A DNA stretch of 64,000 nucleotides, from NCBI GenBank assembly GCA_016704325.1, contig JADJAG010000011.1, forward strand, positions 62,001 through 126,000, read 5' to 3'. Position numbers and translations under genes: made by a program. The stretch is from Chitinophagaceae bacterium. Its GTDB lineage: Bacteria; Bacteroidota; Bacteroidia; Chitinophagales; UBA10324. Within the stretch, counting starts at the first letter, position 1. Every line of letters starts with the position of its first letter. The notes under the pieces are model-generated. The model was not told the DNA's origin, ran no database searches, and saw nothing but the letters and a program-made list of their open reading frames with translations. This document shows, piece after piece, positions 1-7,778 of this stretch.

Positions 1-174
1 CCGACCAACATGGAACAAGTGGCAATCTTTACACCGCCCCCGTGTATTCATCATGAGGCAAAGGTGCAAGCTAATGAGACCCGGGAGAATTCAATGCTAC
101 CTTAAGTGTTTGCATGCATGCAATACCCATGATTCGCTACCCGTTCGTTGGGGATTTCTTTTTAACTTTACGAT

Positions 175-339
175 ATGCAATCCCGGAATAAAATTTTGCA
201 GGAAGTAAAGGATGCTGTATTACAGGTTGATCCTGTTGCCGAAGTTTATTTTTCGGTTCAAGGGTTAGAGGAGATTTTCATTAGAAATCGGATTGGGATT
301 TACTGGTGTGCTGCAGGAGAAGTGTTTGGATGTAAGTGA
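175..339 (+). pseudogene. Decayed MNT-type nucleotidyltransferase (copy 1)
   Basis: The ATG at 175 opens 54 codons whose first 24 look like the N-terminus of a minimal nucleotidyltransferase (MQSRNKILQEV, then DPVAEVYF). After a one-base shift the reading becomes FGSRVRGDF, a stop, then KSDWDLL. This is the hallmark GSxxRG...SDxD nucleotide-binding motif of the family. The gene therefore carries a frameshift and an in-frame stop and is truncated just after the motif. Intact relatives usually run about 100 residues and pair with HEPN proteins. Such a pair survives at 44.5 kb. The assignment rests only on the motif. Confidence 0.6.
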
Positions 340-384
340 TATGGGAATAGTAAGTGCGGGTAAAATTTTCTAAATTATATTTAC

Positions 385-621
385 ATGCCAACAATTTTTG
401 AATATGACGGCTACAAATTTAGATTCTACAGTAATGAAAGTGATGAACCACCTCATATCCATATTGTTAAAGGAGGAGGAAATGCAAAGTATTGGCTTTC
501 ACCAGATATTGCAGAAGCCTATTCTTACGGTTTCACAGTACGTGAGCGAAGAGAAATAAAGAAAGTGGTAATTGAGAATCAACAAAAATTTATAAATTTC
601 TGGGATGAATACTTCAGCTAA
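385..621 (+). CDS. DUF4160 family protein (copy 1)
   Basis: A 78-residue protein starting MPTIFEYDGYKF, with the conserved PPHIHI segment near residue 22 typical of DUF4160. The family is small, cytosolic and of unknown biochemical role, and is commonly encoded beside a DUF2442 gene, as here. Proteins of this kind are often found near toxin-antitoxin loci, which also fits this neighbourhood. The product is identical in sequence to that of the second copy at 1416-1652. A TA-rich TATATTTA element lies a few bases before the ATG. Confidence 0.85.
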   Translation: MPTIFEYDGYKFRFYSNESDEPPHIHIVKGGGNAKYWLSPDIAEAYSYGFTVRERREIKKVVIENQQKFINFWDEYFS

Positions 622-944
622 AAAAAGTAAATAAAAGATCGAATGATCCTATTGACAAGTTAATTTTCGAGAATGATTTGCGCGCAAGTTATCTCGTAAT
701 TGATAAAAAACTGGATATGCTTTTAGCCGTATTGAATAATGGAAAGGTATTGCGTGATAGAATTTCTAATTATCCCAGACTAAAAGCTGCAACTCAACTG
801 CAATTGGAGCAATGGGAACTGAGTGGCAAAGGTATTGCCATACATTGGCCCGATCTTAATGAAGACATCTCGATCAAAGGAATGATTAGAAGTATTGCCG
901 TGGATCAGGCAGTAGCTATGTTGAGCGAAAAAGAAAAGGTATAA
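605..944 (+). pseudogene. DUF2442 family gene, frameshifted near its start (copy 1)
   Basis: The ATG at 605, overlapping the end of the DUF4160 gene, reads MNTSAKKSK and stops, because the A-run after the sixth codon has seven bases here and six in copy 2. Downstream of the shift the frame is open to 944 and matches the intact copy almost residue for residue. Translation could restart only at a TTG at 678. The gene is probably inactive if the seven-base run is real. A homopolymer sequencing error would equally explain it. Confidence 0.7.
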
Positions 945-1085
945 GGAAGAATTAATAAGTAGGATATTCTTTACCCAACCTCGTGCGCGTCAGAAGTAAA
1001 GCCAATTGGAGCAAGCCGACGCGTGCGCATCTGGTTAATTTCAAAATACTGAAAATCGGAAAGTAAAAGAAGCATTCTTACACCG

Positions 1086-1136
1086 CCCCCGTGTCTTCAT
1101 CATGAGGTCAAGGTGCAAGCCAATGAGACACGGGGG
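1086..1136. repeat. Boundary hairpin of the tandem unit (copy 2)
   Basis: An 11-base perfect inverted repeat, cccccgtgtct at 1086-1096 and its complement at 1126-1136, flanks a 29-base loop. It marks the junction between units. The corresponding place in the first copy (37-87) has lost the pairing through substitutions. No T-run follows, so a terminator role is doubtful. Confidence 0.75.
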
Positions 1137-1224
1137 AATTCAATGCTACCTTAATGTGTTTGCATGCATATGATACCCATGATTCGCTACCCGTTCGTTG
1201 GAGATTTCTTTTTAACTTTACGAT

Positions 1225-1370
1225 ATGCAATCCCGGAATCAAATATTGCAGGTAGGCTGATTCTGTTGTCTTAGTTTATTTTTTCGGATCAAGAGTCAGA
1301 GGAGATTTTCATGATGAATCGGATTGGGATTTCCTGGTGCGCTGCAGGAGAAGTGGTTGGATGTGAGCTT
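1225..1370 (+). pseudogene. Decayed MNT-type nucleotidyltransferase (copy 2)
   Basis: The ATG at 1225 matches the start in copy 1 (MQSRNQILQ) but runs into a stop after 11 codons. A deletion of about 20 bases relative to copy 1 removes the DAVLQV part. Further on another frame reads FFGSRVRGDFHDESDWDFL, the nucleotidyltransferase signature, here without the in-frame stop seen in copy 1. The two copies thus carry different lesions, which implies that decay continued after duplication. Confidence 0.6.
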
Positions 1371-1415
1371 TATGGGAATAGTAAGTGCAGGTAAAATTTT
1401 CTAAATTATATTTAC

Positions 1416-1652
1416 ATGCCAACAATTTTTGAATATGACGGCTATAAATTTAGATTCTACAGTAATGAAAGTGATGAACCACCTCATATCCATATTGTTA
1501 AAGGAGGAGGAAATGCAAAGTATTGGCTTTCACCAGATATTGCAGAAGCCTATTCTTACGGTTTCACAGTACGTGAGCGAAGAGAAATAAAGAAAGTGGT
1601 AATTGAGAATCAACAAAAATTTATAAATTTCTGGGATGAATACTTCAGCTAA
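1416..1652 (+). CDS. DUF4160 family protein (copy 2)
   Basis: A 78-residue DUF4160 protein, identical to the product at 385-621. It overlaps by 17 bases the intact DUF2442 gene that follows, so the two are probably translationally coupled. Function is unknown. The PPHIHI segment is the only recognisable signature. Confidence 0.85.
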   Translation: MPTIFEYDGYKFRFYSNESDEPPHIHIVKGGGNAKYWLSPDIAEAYSYGFTVRERREIKKVVIENQQKFINFWDEYFS

Positions 1653-1974
1653 AAAAGTAAATAAAAGATCGAATGATCCTATTGACAAGTTAATTTTCGA
1701 GAATGATTTGCGCGCAAGTTATCTCGTAATTGATAAAAAACTGGATATGCTTTTAGCCGTATTGAATAATGGAAAGGTATTGCGTGATAGAATTTCTAAT
1801 TATCCCAGACTAAAAGCTGCAACTCAACTGCAATTGGAGCAATGGGAACTGAGTGGTAAAGGTATTGCCATACATTGGCCCGATCTTAATGAAGACATCT
1901 CGATCAAAGGAATGATTAGAAGTATTGCCGTGGATCAGGCAGTAGCTATGTTGAGCGAAAAAGAAAAGGTATAA
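1636..1974 (+). CDS. DUF2442 family protein (intact copy)
   Basis: A 112-residue protein with the DUF2442 features: a basic N-terminus, a LxVxLNNGKVLR-like strand pair, a LEQWEL segment and a HWPDLNEDISI stretch. DUF2442 proteins are small, of unknown function, and often partnered with DUF4160. The start at 1636 is chosen because it gives a continuous frame and overlaps the upstream stop. Copy 1 of this gene is frameshifted, so this is probably the only functional copy. Confidence 0.85.
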   Translation: MNTSAKKVNKRSNDPIDKLIFENDLRASYLVIDKKLDMLLAVLNNGKVLRDRISNYPRLKAATQLQLEQWELSGKGIAIHWPDLNEDISIKGMIRSIAVDQAVAMLSEKEKV

Positions 1975-2115
1975 GGAAGAATTTATAAGTAGGATATTCT
2001 TTACCCAACCTCGTGCGCGTCAGAAGTAAAGCCAATTGGAGCAAGCCGACGCGTGCGCATCTGGTTAATTTCAAAATACTGAAAATCGGAAAGTAAAAGA
2101 AGCATTCTTACACCG

Positions 2116-2166
2116 CCCCCGTGTCTTCATCATGAGGTAAAGGTACAAGCCAATGAGACACGGGGG
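2116..2166. repeat. Boundary hairpin of the tandem unit (copy 3)
   Basis: The same 11-base stem (2116-2126 with 2156-2166) and a 29-base loop close the array on its right side. Loop differences from the 1086 copy are few. Repeat identity stops about 12 bases after the stem, so this is the right edge of the duplicated segment. Confidence 0.75.
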
Positions 2167-2328
2167 AATTCAATGCTACGATTTAGAAGTCGCAACCCGT
2201 CAGACCGCTAAAACTTATACGGTTATTTCGGGCGCACTACCTATTCGGTCAGAAGGGTATCCCCTAATCTGTTCTGAACAAACTACTTCCTGCAAAAGGC
2301 CACCAGACTAAAAACGGAAAGAAACTTT

Positions 2329-2733
2329 TTACAAAATACCTGAAGGCAAAGCCACTGCTATTGAGCTGTGTTTATAATCGGAGATATTGCGCGTGATAAT
2401 GGTATCAATTACTCCTGCGTGGACGGCAGTATAATGCTGATACCCGTCTTCCAGATCTTTAAATGAAGAGGCTGCTGCTTGTTGAAAAACTGATTTCGGG
2501 CTAGGTAAAATTTCTACTACACTCAATAAGGCTTTCAGTTTGCGCCGGACTTCATAAGCCTTAAATGACTGTTGTAGAAAATAAGTGATGGTGCTGACAC
2601 ACATCGAGGAAACATACAGTTCGCAATGATTGTCCTCAGCTTTTCTTATGAGTTCGCGCGCCGGTTGTGCAAATGGTTCGCGGGCAAGCAGCCAGTCAAG
2701 CATCACATCAGTATCAATAAAATATTGTTTCAC
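2329..2733 (-). CDS. PIN-domain protein, probable VapC-like toxin
   Basis: A 134-residue PIN-domain protein. Acidic residues at the expected places include D7 (FIDTDV), D93/D96 (KDLEDGYQ) and D119 after a TRN motif, consistent with a magnesium-dependent RNase active site. PIN toxins of VapBC systems cleave tRNA or rRNA. The gene follows a ribbon-helix-helix-like antitoxin gene with a 4-base overlap, the usual antitoxin-first arrangement. The sequence belongs to the branch paired with DUF6364 antitoxins. Target RNA cannot be told from the sequence. Confidence 0.8.
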   Translation of the reverse strand: MKQYFIDTDVMLDWLLAREPFAQPARELIRKAEDNHCELYVSSMCVSTITYFLQQSFKAYEVRRKLKALLSVVEILPSPKSVFQQAAASSFKDLEDGYQHYTAVHAGVIDTIITRNISDYKHSSIAVALPSGIL

Positions 2734-2957
2734 TTGTTCAGCCAGTGGTTGATCCTGTCATCCTTCAGCTTCCGCAATTTTTTTTCATCAAGAATGCCTG
2801 CCAGTTCGTCTGCAACATACTTCTTCTTTTTCTGTGATGTCAATTGTATAAAATAATTTTCTACCAATGCAGACACACTGGTTTTCCTTTTGGAAGCATA
2901 ACGTTTGGCGCTTTCAATCACTTCCGATTTTAAACTTAAGGTGAGTTTGTTGTTCAT
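2730..2957 (-). CDS. DUF6364-like antitoxin
   Basis: A 75-residue protein starting MNNKLTLSLKSEVIESAKRYA with the pattern of a ribbon-helix-helix DNA-binding domain (short basic strand, then SKRKTSVSALVENYF). The C-terminal half is lysine-rich and would wrap the toxin. It overlaps the PIN gene by 4 bases and is read first, as expected for an antitoxin that also represses its own operon. DUF6364 is the best family match by pattern. Confidence 0.75.
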   Translation of the reverse strand: MNNKLTLSLKSEVIESAKRYASKRKTSVSALVENYFIQLTSQKKKKYVADELAGILDEKKLRKLKDDRINHWLNK

Positions 2958-3015
2958 GGTACGTATGAATAAGCAAATGTACGTATTTTGATAAAATTTG
3001 AATGCGGTAAAATTT

Positions 3016-3261
3016 TCATGATGTTTTCTGAATGGGAATAAATCGATCCTGTATCATTTGAGACGAAAAGGCGAGCGCTTCTAAAATATCTTCGCGCGTG
3101 ATCCAGTTGAATTCATGAATAAATTCTTCAATAGTCATCCCGCTTGAGAGATAATCAAGTATTGATGCAACAGGTATCCGGGTATCTTTAATACATGGCT
3201 TGCCAAAGCACACTTCCGGGTCAATAGTGATTCGTGGAAAATCCGGATGAACTAAGATCAT
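3016..3261 (-). CDS. DUF433 family protein
   Basis: An 81-residue protein with the DUF433 core: ITIDPEVCFGKPCIKDTRIPV followed by a short winged-helix segment with DILDYL and TREDILEAL-like helices. DUF433 proteins resemble VapB-type antitoxins and usually sit next to a DUF5615 PIN-like toxin; none is visible here. The ATG at 3261 is preferred over a TTG at 3300, because it matches the usual family N-terminus. It lies 58 bases upstream of the antitoxin gene on the same strand and may be cotranscribed with it. Confidence 0.8.
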   Translation of the reverse strand: MILVHPDFPRITIDPEVCFGKPCIKDTRIPVASILDYLSSGMTIEEFIHEFNWITREDILEALAFSSQMIQDRFIPIQKTS

Positions 3262-3373
3262 TTCAATTGCTTTGATTGTCAAAGTTAAGAAAGGAAGCAA
3301 AGTTGATCAGGGCATCCGCCTCCTTCATCGGTTGATTGCAAACGTACGCGAACTAAGTTATCAAAGAAACTTC

Positions 3374-4210
3374 TCAAAACATTGCAAGCTGCACCGTTTC
3401 TTTACTTGCTGAAAGTGGTATGATTTCACAACGCTCCTCCAGTGGTCTTTCTACTTTATACACTGCTGTTGGCCCCGTACGCGGGGCAACAATAATGTTT
3501 ACGGTGCCTGAATGTTTCGTAAAGAGTTCTTCAACAATAGAAGGATGATTATTATTTGCGGAGAGATGCGACAGGAGCAAATGACTCATGTATGGTGGCT
3601 TATACTTAAGGAACAGTTCGAGCGCCTCACTATTCGACAAATGACCTTTGCCTCCGCTGATGCGTTTCTTTAAATGCAGCGGGTAACCACCTTCTTCCAG
3701 CATTTGTAGGTCGTAGTTGCTTTCGAGGAAGCAGGCATGACACTGCCGGAAATAATGAATCACTGTTTTACAAACCTTTCCAATGTCGGTGAACACTCCT
3801 ATTTTAATACCATCGTGTTCTACCACGAAACTCACAGGGTCAGCAGCATCGTGATGTTTGATAAAGGGCATAACCGTCATGCTGCCCACCACCGTTTTTT
3901 CATTAGCTATGAAGGTATGCTTCAACGTTGGTTCAATCCGCATCTCCGCGTTTTTCAGGGTATCAGGCAAAATATAAACGGGCATCCTGAATTGCTTCGA
4001 CAACTGTGCGGCACCGGTGATATGATCCCTGTGCTCATGCGAAATAAACAGCGCGCGTACCCGGTCCATTGAAAGCTTCAAGTCGTTCATTCGCTTCACA
4101 GTTTCACGACAGGATAAACCGGCATCGATCAGTATTGCATCCTGATCGTTTCCTATATAATAACAGTTGCCATTGCTACCGGAGTTGAGCGAAGTGATGA
4201 AGAGCGACAT
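3374..4210 (-). CDS. YycJ/WalJ-like metallo-beta-lactamase-fold hydrolase
   Basis: A 278-residue MBL-fold protein. The N-terminus ITSLNSGSNGNCYYIG is characteristic of the YycJ (WalJ) branch, and the zinc-binding motif HEHRDH occupies residues 58-63. Family members are thought to be 5'-3' exonucleases or nuclease-like enzymes linked to DNA metabolism. It is expected to be cytosolic, as no signal peptide is seen. It is transcribed away from the cyclase gene upstream. The final residues (VQLAMF) are hydrophobic. Identification as YycJ-like is firm, the exact substrate is not. Confidence 0.85.
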   Translation of the reverse strand: MSLFITSLNSGSNGNCYYIGNDQDAILIDAGLSCRETVKRMNDLKLSMDRVRALFISHEHRDHITGAAQLSKQFRMPVYILPDTLKNAEMRIEPTLKHTFIANEKTVVGSMTVMPFIKHHDAADPVSFVVEHDGIKIGVFTDIGKVCKTVIHYFRQCHACFLESNYDLQMLEEGGYPLHLKKRISGGKGHLSNSEALELFLKYKPPYMSHLLLSHLSANNNHPSIVEELFTKHSGTVNIIVAPRTGPTAVYKVERPLEERCEIIPLSASKETVQLAMF

Positions 4211-4538
4211 GGGTGTAAAGATTGATTTTTTTGAAGAATGTAGTGCGAATGATTTCCAGGAAAAAATGATTCTTTGCCGGCGCAGGGTTTAGGGTTGTTA
4301 GGGTAGGACGTAGGAAGTAAGAAAGACTTAGGACGTAAGACTTAGAACGTAAGACTTAAGACAAAGAGTGCGTATGAATATTTAATACCTGGATGCTGAT
4401 AGCGTTTTGCCAATTGGAGGAAGCTGACACTTGCACACATGGCCGGATTTAGTGATCTGATGACTGATCCGTCACGGACTAACAATACTAAATTTCTCCA
4501 TACACTTTCATTAGCTTTGGTGTATTAAACACCAATGC
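4211..4538. other. Intergenic region with short direct repeats
   Basis: No gene is supported. Between about 4305 and 4370 there are degenerate direct repeats of the type gacttaggacgtaa. A segment at 4409-4450 resembles the tail of the tandem unit at 1001-1041 (shared gccaattggag, aagc, gac blocks), which suggests an old dispersed copy of that sequence. The promoter of the downstream cyclase gene must lie here but no clear element was recognised. Confidence 0.5.
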
Positions 4539-6542
4539 ATGTCGCCAACGCGTCGCCTGACGGCTATTCTCTTTGCGGACATTGAGGGATATACGGCCAT
4601 CATGCACGGTGATGAAATGCTTGCCAATACCATAGCCGCGAAGTTCCGCAAACACCTTGAAGAACAGGTTGCATTACACCATGGTCATGTGCAGGAGTGG
4701 CACGGTGATGGCGCTTTATGTTTATTTGATAGTGCAGTAGCAGCAGTACAAGCTGCAATTGCTGTTCAAAAGGAAATGCGGAAGGAACCGGTAGTACCGT
4801 TGCGCATCGGAATTCATGCCGGTGATGTGGTACTGCAGGAAGACAAAATATATGGTGATGTAGTAAACATTGCATCAAGAATCGAATCGTTTGCACAGGC
4901 CGGGGGTGTGTTTATTTCAGAGAAAATATATGATGAGATCAGGAACCAGCATGACATCAGGGCAGTGTCGTTGGGTCTTTACCGACTGAAAAATATTACT
5001 GAGCCCATGCAAATTTTTGCGATCAGCGGGGAAGGACTGCTGGTGCCGGCAAGAAAAAAGATGATGGGAAAAGGTTCCAGGGTAAAAGGCCAGAAGCTGA
5101 CTCTTCTTTGGGTTATTGCCTTCGTGCTGATCATAATAGCTACACTTGTCTACTATGGGTATTTAAATCGGGACAATGCTGAAGCAGATTCTATCGCCGT
5201 TCTTCCTTTTGTGGACATGAGTGCAACAAGAGACCAGGAGTATTTCGGCGATGGGTTGAGTGAAGAGTTGCTTAACCGTCTTTCAAAAGTGGAAGGACTG
5301 AAAGTAATTGCACGAATTTCTTCGTTTTCTTTCAAGGGGTCCAATGAAAGCATTCCCGCTATCGGGGCAAAGCTTGGCGTCACCCATATCCTTCAGGGCA
5401 GTGTCCGGAAATCTGGAGATAAGATCAGGATTACAGCGCAACTGACTCAAACAAAAGATGGCACACAGATTTGGTCTGAAACCTATGACCGAATGCTGGA
5501 TGATATTTTTAAAATACAGGATGATATTGCACTTACTGTAGTAAACCGGTTAAAGTCAACGTTAGTAAAACCGAATCAGTTAAAAGGCGCCGAAACAAAT
5601 GCACAAGCATACAACCTGTTGTTGCAGGGAGATTATTTTGCAGCTAAAGGAACCTCTGAAAACCTGAAGAAAGCCAGGGAATTTTATGAGCAGGCATTAG
5701 TACTGGATTCAACAGATGCACGCACGTGGTCATCACTGTCGCTTACGTTGCTCCGGTTAACAGATGATGAATTTGATAAAGAATCTGGAGTAAACAAGGC
5801 GCGGCAATTTGCGGAAAAGGCGATTGCACTAAATCCTGATCTTGCCAATGGTTACCTGGCGAGAGGGCGGATCAGGCAAACCTATGATTGGGATTGGCAA
5901 GGGGCTTATGCAGATTATGAGAAGGCATTTTCCATAAGTCCGGATGATGTTGCTGTGCTTCACCGAAAGGCAAGCCTAAAAAAAACACTGGGTGAATTTA
6001 CAGAGTCTGTCAAATTGTATCAACAGGCGATTGAACTTGATCCTGTGAATACACGATTACGCAACAGCTATGGCCTCACGTTAATAAATGCAAACCGCCT
6101 GCACGAAGCTAAGCAGCAGCTCAAAAAAACGATCGAACTGGACCCTGAATTCGGAGCAAGCCGTTCTTTGCTTAGTGGGATTTACTTACTTGAAGGGAAT
6201 CCGGATTCTTCGCGCATACAGTGGGAGTTGGAACCTGAACCCGCATGGCGGTTGGCCGCTCAAACACTTTATCAGCAAACAGTTGGTCAAAAAAACGTTG
6301 CCGATAGTATGTTGAATGAATTGATCAAACAATATGGCGAAGTTTGTAGCTTTCAGATCGCAGAAAGCTATTCACAAAGAAATAATGCCGACCAGGCCTT
6401 TTACTGGCTCGAGCAGGCTTATTTGAAGCATGATGCCGGCTTGTCAGAACTAAAAGGAAATCCTTTTTTAAGAAAGCTTGAAAGCGATCCCCGCTATGCC
6501 GTTTTTTTGCAAAAAATGGGACTTCCCAATACTAATAATTAG
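4539..6542 (+). CDS. Class III nucleotide cyclase with TolB-like domain and TPR repeats
   Basis: A 667-residue fusion. Residues 5-165 form a class III adenylate/guanylate cyclase domain: metal aspartates D14 (FADIEGY) and D57 (HGDG), and transition-state residues N110 and R114 (VVNIASR). Position 53, usually a purine-selecting Lys in adenylate cyclases, is Glu, so GTP specificity is possible. A transmembrane helix at about 186-206 is followed by a TolB/FlgO-like domain (SIAVLPF...YFGDGLSEELL), then TPR repeats to the end. With one membrane span the cyclase would be cytoplasmic and the TolB/TPR part periplasmic. This architecture is known in Bacteroidota and Proteobacteria. Ligand unknown. Confidence 0.85.
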   Translation: MSPTRRLTAILFADIEGYTAIMHGDEMLANTIAAKFRKHLEEQVALHHGHVQEWHGDGALCLFDSAVAAVQAAIAVQKEMRKEPVVPLRIGIHAGDVVLQEDKIYGDVVNIASRIESFAQAGGVFISEKIYDEIRNQHDIRAVSLGLYRLKNITEPMQIFAISGEGLLVPARKKMMGKGSRVKGQKLTLLWVIAFVLIIIATLVYYGYLNRDNAEADSIAVLPFVDMSATRDQEYFGDGLSEELLNRLSKVEGLKVIARISSFSFKGSNESIPAIGAKLGVTHILQGSVRKSGDKIRITAQLTQTKDGTQIWSETYDRMLDDIFKIQDDIALTVVNRLKSTLVKPNQLKGAETNAQAYNLLLQGDYFAAKGTSENLKKAREFYEQALVLDSTDARTWSSLSLTLLRLTDDEFDKESGVNKARQFAEKAIALNPDLANGYLARGRIRQTYDWDWQGAYADYEKAFSISPDDVAVLHRKASLKKTLGEFTESVKLYQQAIELDPVNTRLRNSYGLTLINANRLHEAKQQLKKTIELDPEFGASRSLLSGIYLLEGNPDSSRIQWELEPEPAWRLAAQTLYQQTVGQKNVADSMLNELIKQYGEVCSFQIAESYSQRNNADQAFYWLEQAYLKHDAGLSELKGNPFLRKLESDPRYAVFLQKMGLPNTNN

Positions 6543-6836
6543 TATTCCAAATATATTTACTCCAGAGCCACGAGCCTTTGACGCGATCCAAATCTCAGCT
6601 GCTTATTCCTTCTACACGGTTTCCGCATTTATGTCAAGTCTCAAAGTATATTCAATTCCGACCACCCAAAGTATTGAATACAATGAACGACCATGTGTTC
6701 AATGTATTTATTCTTGCTGAACCTTATTTAAATGCCCTTTCTAATTTTATGAAGCGCATGAAATAATTTTTTTTAGATATACTCAAATAATTAAGCAAAC
6801 ATATTATCTTTAACATCTTATAAAAACCATATTCCT

Positions 6837-7541
6837 ATGAAACCTATTCTTTGTATTGCACTCATGCTGTTGCCTGTATGGACAATAGCTCAAAATGAAA
6901 AAACAGATTCAACCTTTGCGCTAGTAGAGAAAATGCCCGAGTTCCCCGGCGGACAGGAAGCACTCATTGCTTATCTCTCCAAAGAATTACGCTACCCGGA
7001 GGAAGCCCGTAAATCGGGGGCAGCAGGTAAGGTAGTTACACAGTTTGTGGTATCAGAAAATGGATCCATCTCCGATATCCAAATTATCAGATCGGTCGGT
7101 TGCGGCTGTGATGAAGAAGCCATCAGAGTAATCAGTAAAATGCCACAGTGGGTACCCGGAATGCAAGATGGTGTGCCGATAAAAGTATATTTTAAAATGC
7201 CGATTACCTTTAAAATGAGTACTGATGAATCAAAAAATACAGGCATAATGCAGGCATCCTTCCCTGGTGGAGATAAAGCCCTGGAACAATTTCTAAAAAA
7301 GAATGTGCTTTACCCTGATGAAGCGAAAAAAAATAAGATCAACGGGGATGTGCAGGTAAAATTTACCATACAGCCTGATGGAAGCCTCAACAATCCTCAA
7401 ATAATTACCTCTCTCGGAAGTGGTTGTGATGAGGAAGCTGTGAGGGCAATTCAATCAATGCCGGCCTGGTTACCTGCAAAAAAGAATTGTGTTGCCATGG
7501 AGTCAGCAGAGACTTTGAGTATTCATTTCCCTCCGAAATGA
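6837..7541 (+). CDS. Periplasmic protein with two TonB C-terminal domains
   Basis: A 234-residue protein with a signal peptide (about 1-18, ending TIAQ). It has two consecutive TonB_C-type domains, residues 30-125 and 140-230. Each has the signature FPGG near its start, a YP(E/D)EA(R/K)K segment, a V.F.(V/I)..(D/N)GS strand and a CGCDEEAIR or GCDEEAVR helix. These domains are common in Bacteroidota, where TonB energises outer-membrane receptors. This protein lacks an obvious transmembrane anchor and Pro-rich linker beyond the signal, so it is more likely a TonB-domain periplasmic or outer-membrane protein than a full energy transducer. A TATCTTTA element at 6805-6812 could be its -7 box. Confidence 0.8.
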   Translation: MKPILCIALMLLPVWTIAQNEKTDSTFALVEKMPEFPGGQEALIAYLSKELRYPEEARKSGAAGKVVTQFVVSENGSISDIQIIRSVGCGCDEEAIRVISKMPQWVPGMQDGVPIKVYFKMPITFKMSTDESKNTGIMQASFPGGDKALEQFLKKNVLYPDEAKKNKINGDVQVKFTIQPDGSLNNPQIITSLGSGCDEEAVRAIQSMPAWLPAKKNCVAMESAETLSIHFPPK

Positions 7542-7571
7542 AAACATGAAATAGTAGCGTCTTCAAATTAC

Positions 7572-7718
7572 TTATGAAGTAAAGCTGATCGGAGTAAACG
7601 GAAAAGCCGCCAACGTTTCATTCTGATAGCTAAGCATTAAAGCAATACGGTCCAAAGAATGCAACTTCACCATTTTGTAAGCCTGCATTTTCTGCAGCGT
7701 GATGCTGACTTCTGTCAT
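7572..7718 (-). CDS. Small unrecognised ORF, 48 residues
   Basis: An ATG at 7718 opens 48 codons (MTEVSITLQKMQAYKMVK... ending PFTPISFTS). It fills most of the gap between the TonB-domain gene and tryptophanase, on the opposite strand. The composition is ordinary for coding sequence and the predicted N-terminal half is amphipathic. I know no family for it. It may also be a chance ORF or a gene remnant. Confidence 0.3.
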   Translation of the reverse strand: MTEVSITLQKMQAYKMVKLHSLDRIALMLSYQNETLAAFPFTPISFTS

Positions 7719-7778
7719 AAATCAAATCGTTTTCATCCTTCAACTTCGTGACCTCATTATAACCGATAACCTGTTTAG

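Larger units (their letters stand above)
24..2180. repeat. Tandem duplication, unit about 1.03 kb, with a third partial end
   Basis: Two consecutive copies carry the same order: nucleotidyltransferase remnant, DUF4160 gene, DUF2442 gene, trailing hairpin region. The boundary sequence beginning caccgccccc occurs at 32, 1081 and 2111, so the array has two full units and one 70-base partial unit. From about 385 to 1080 against 1416 to 2110 the copies are almost identical. The upstream remnant (175-384 against 1225-1415) has many substitutions and a roughly 20-base deletion in the second copy. This uneven divergence suggests gene conversion or selection on the right-hand part. The 2181-2328 stretch after the array holds no supported gene. 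Confidence 0.9.

Noticed and set aside
2174..2311. A 45-codon open frame on the plus strand after the tandem array
   Set aside because: No start codon, no recognisable sequence, and it begins at the repeat edge. It could be the remains of an interrupted gene but that cannot be shown.
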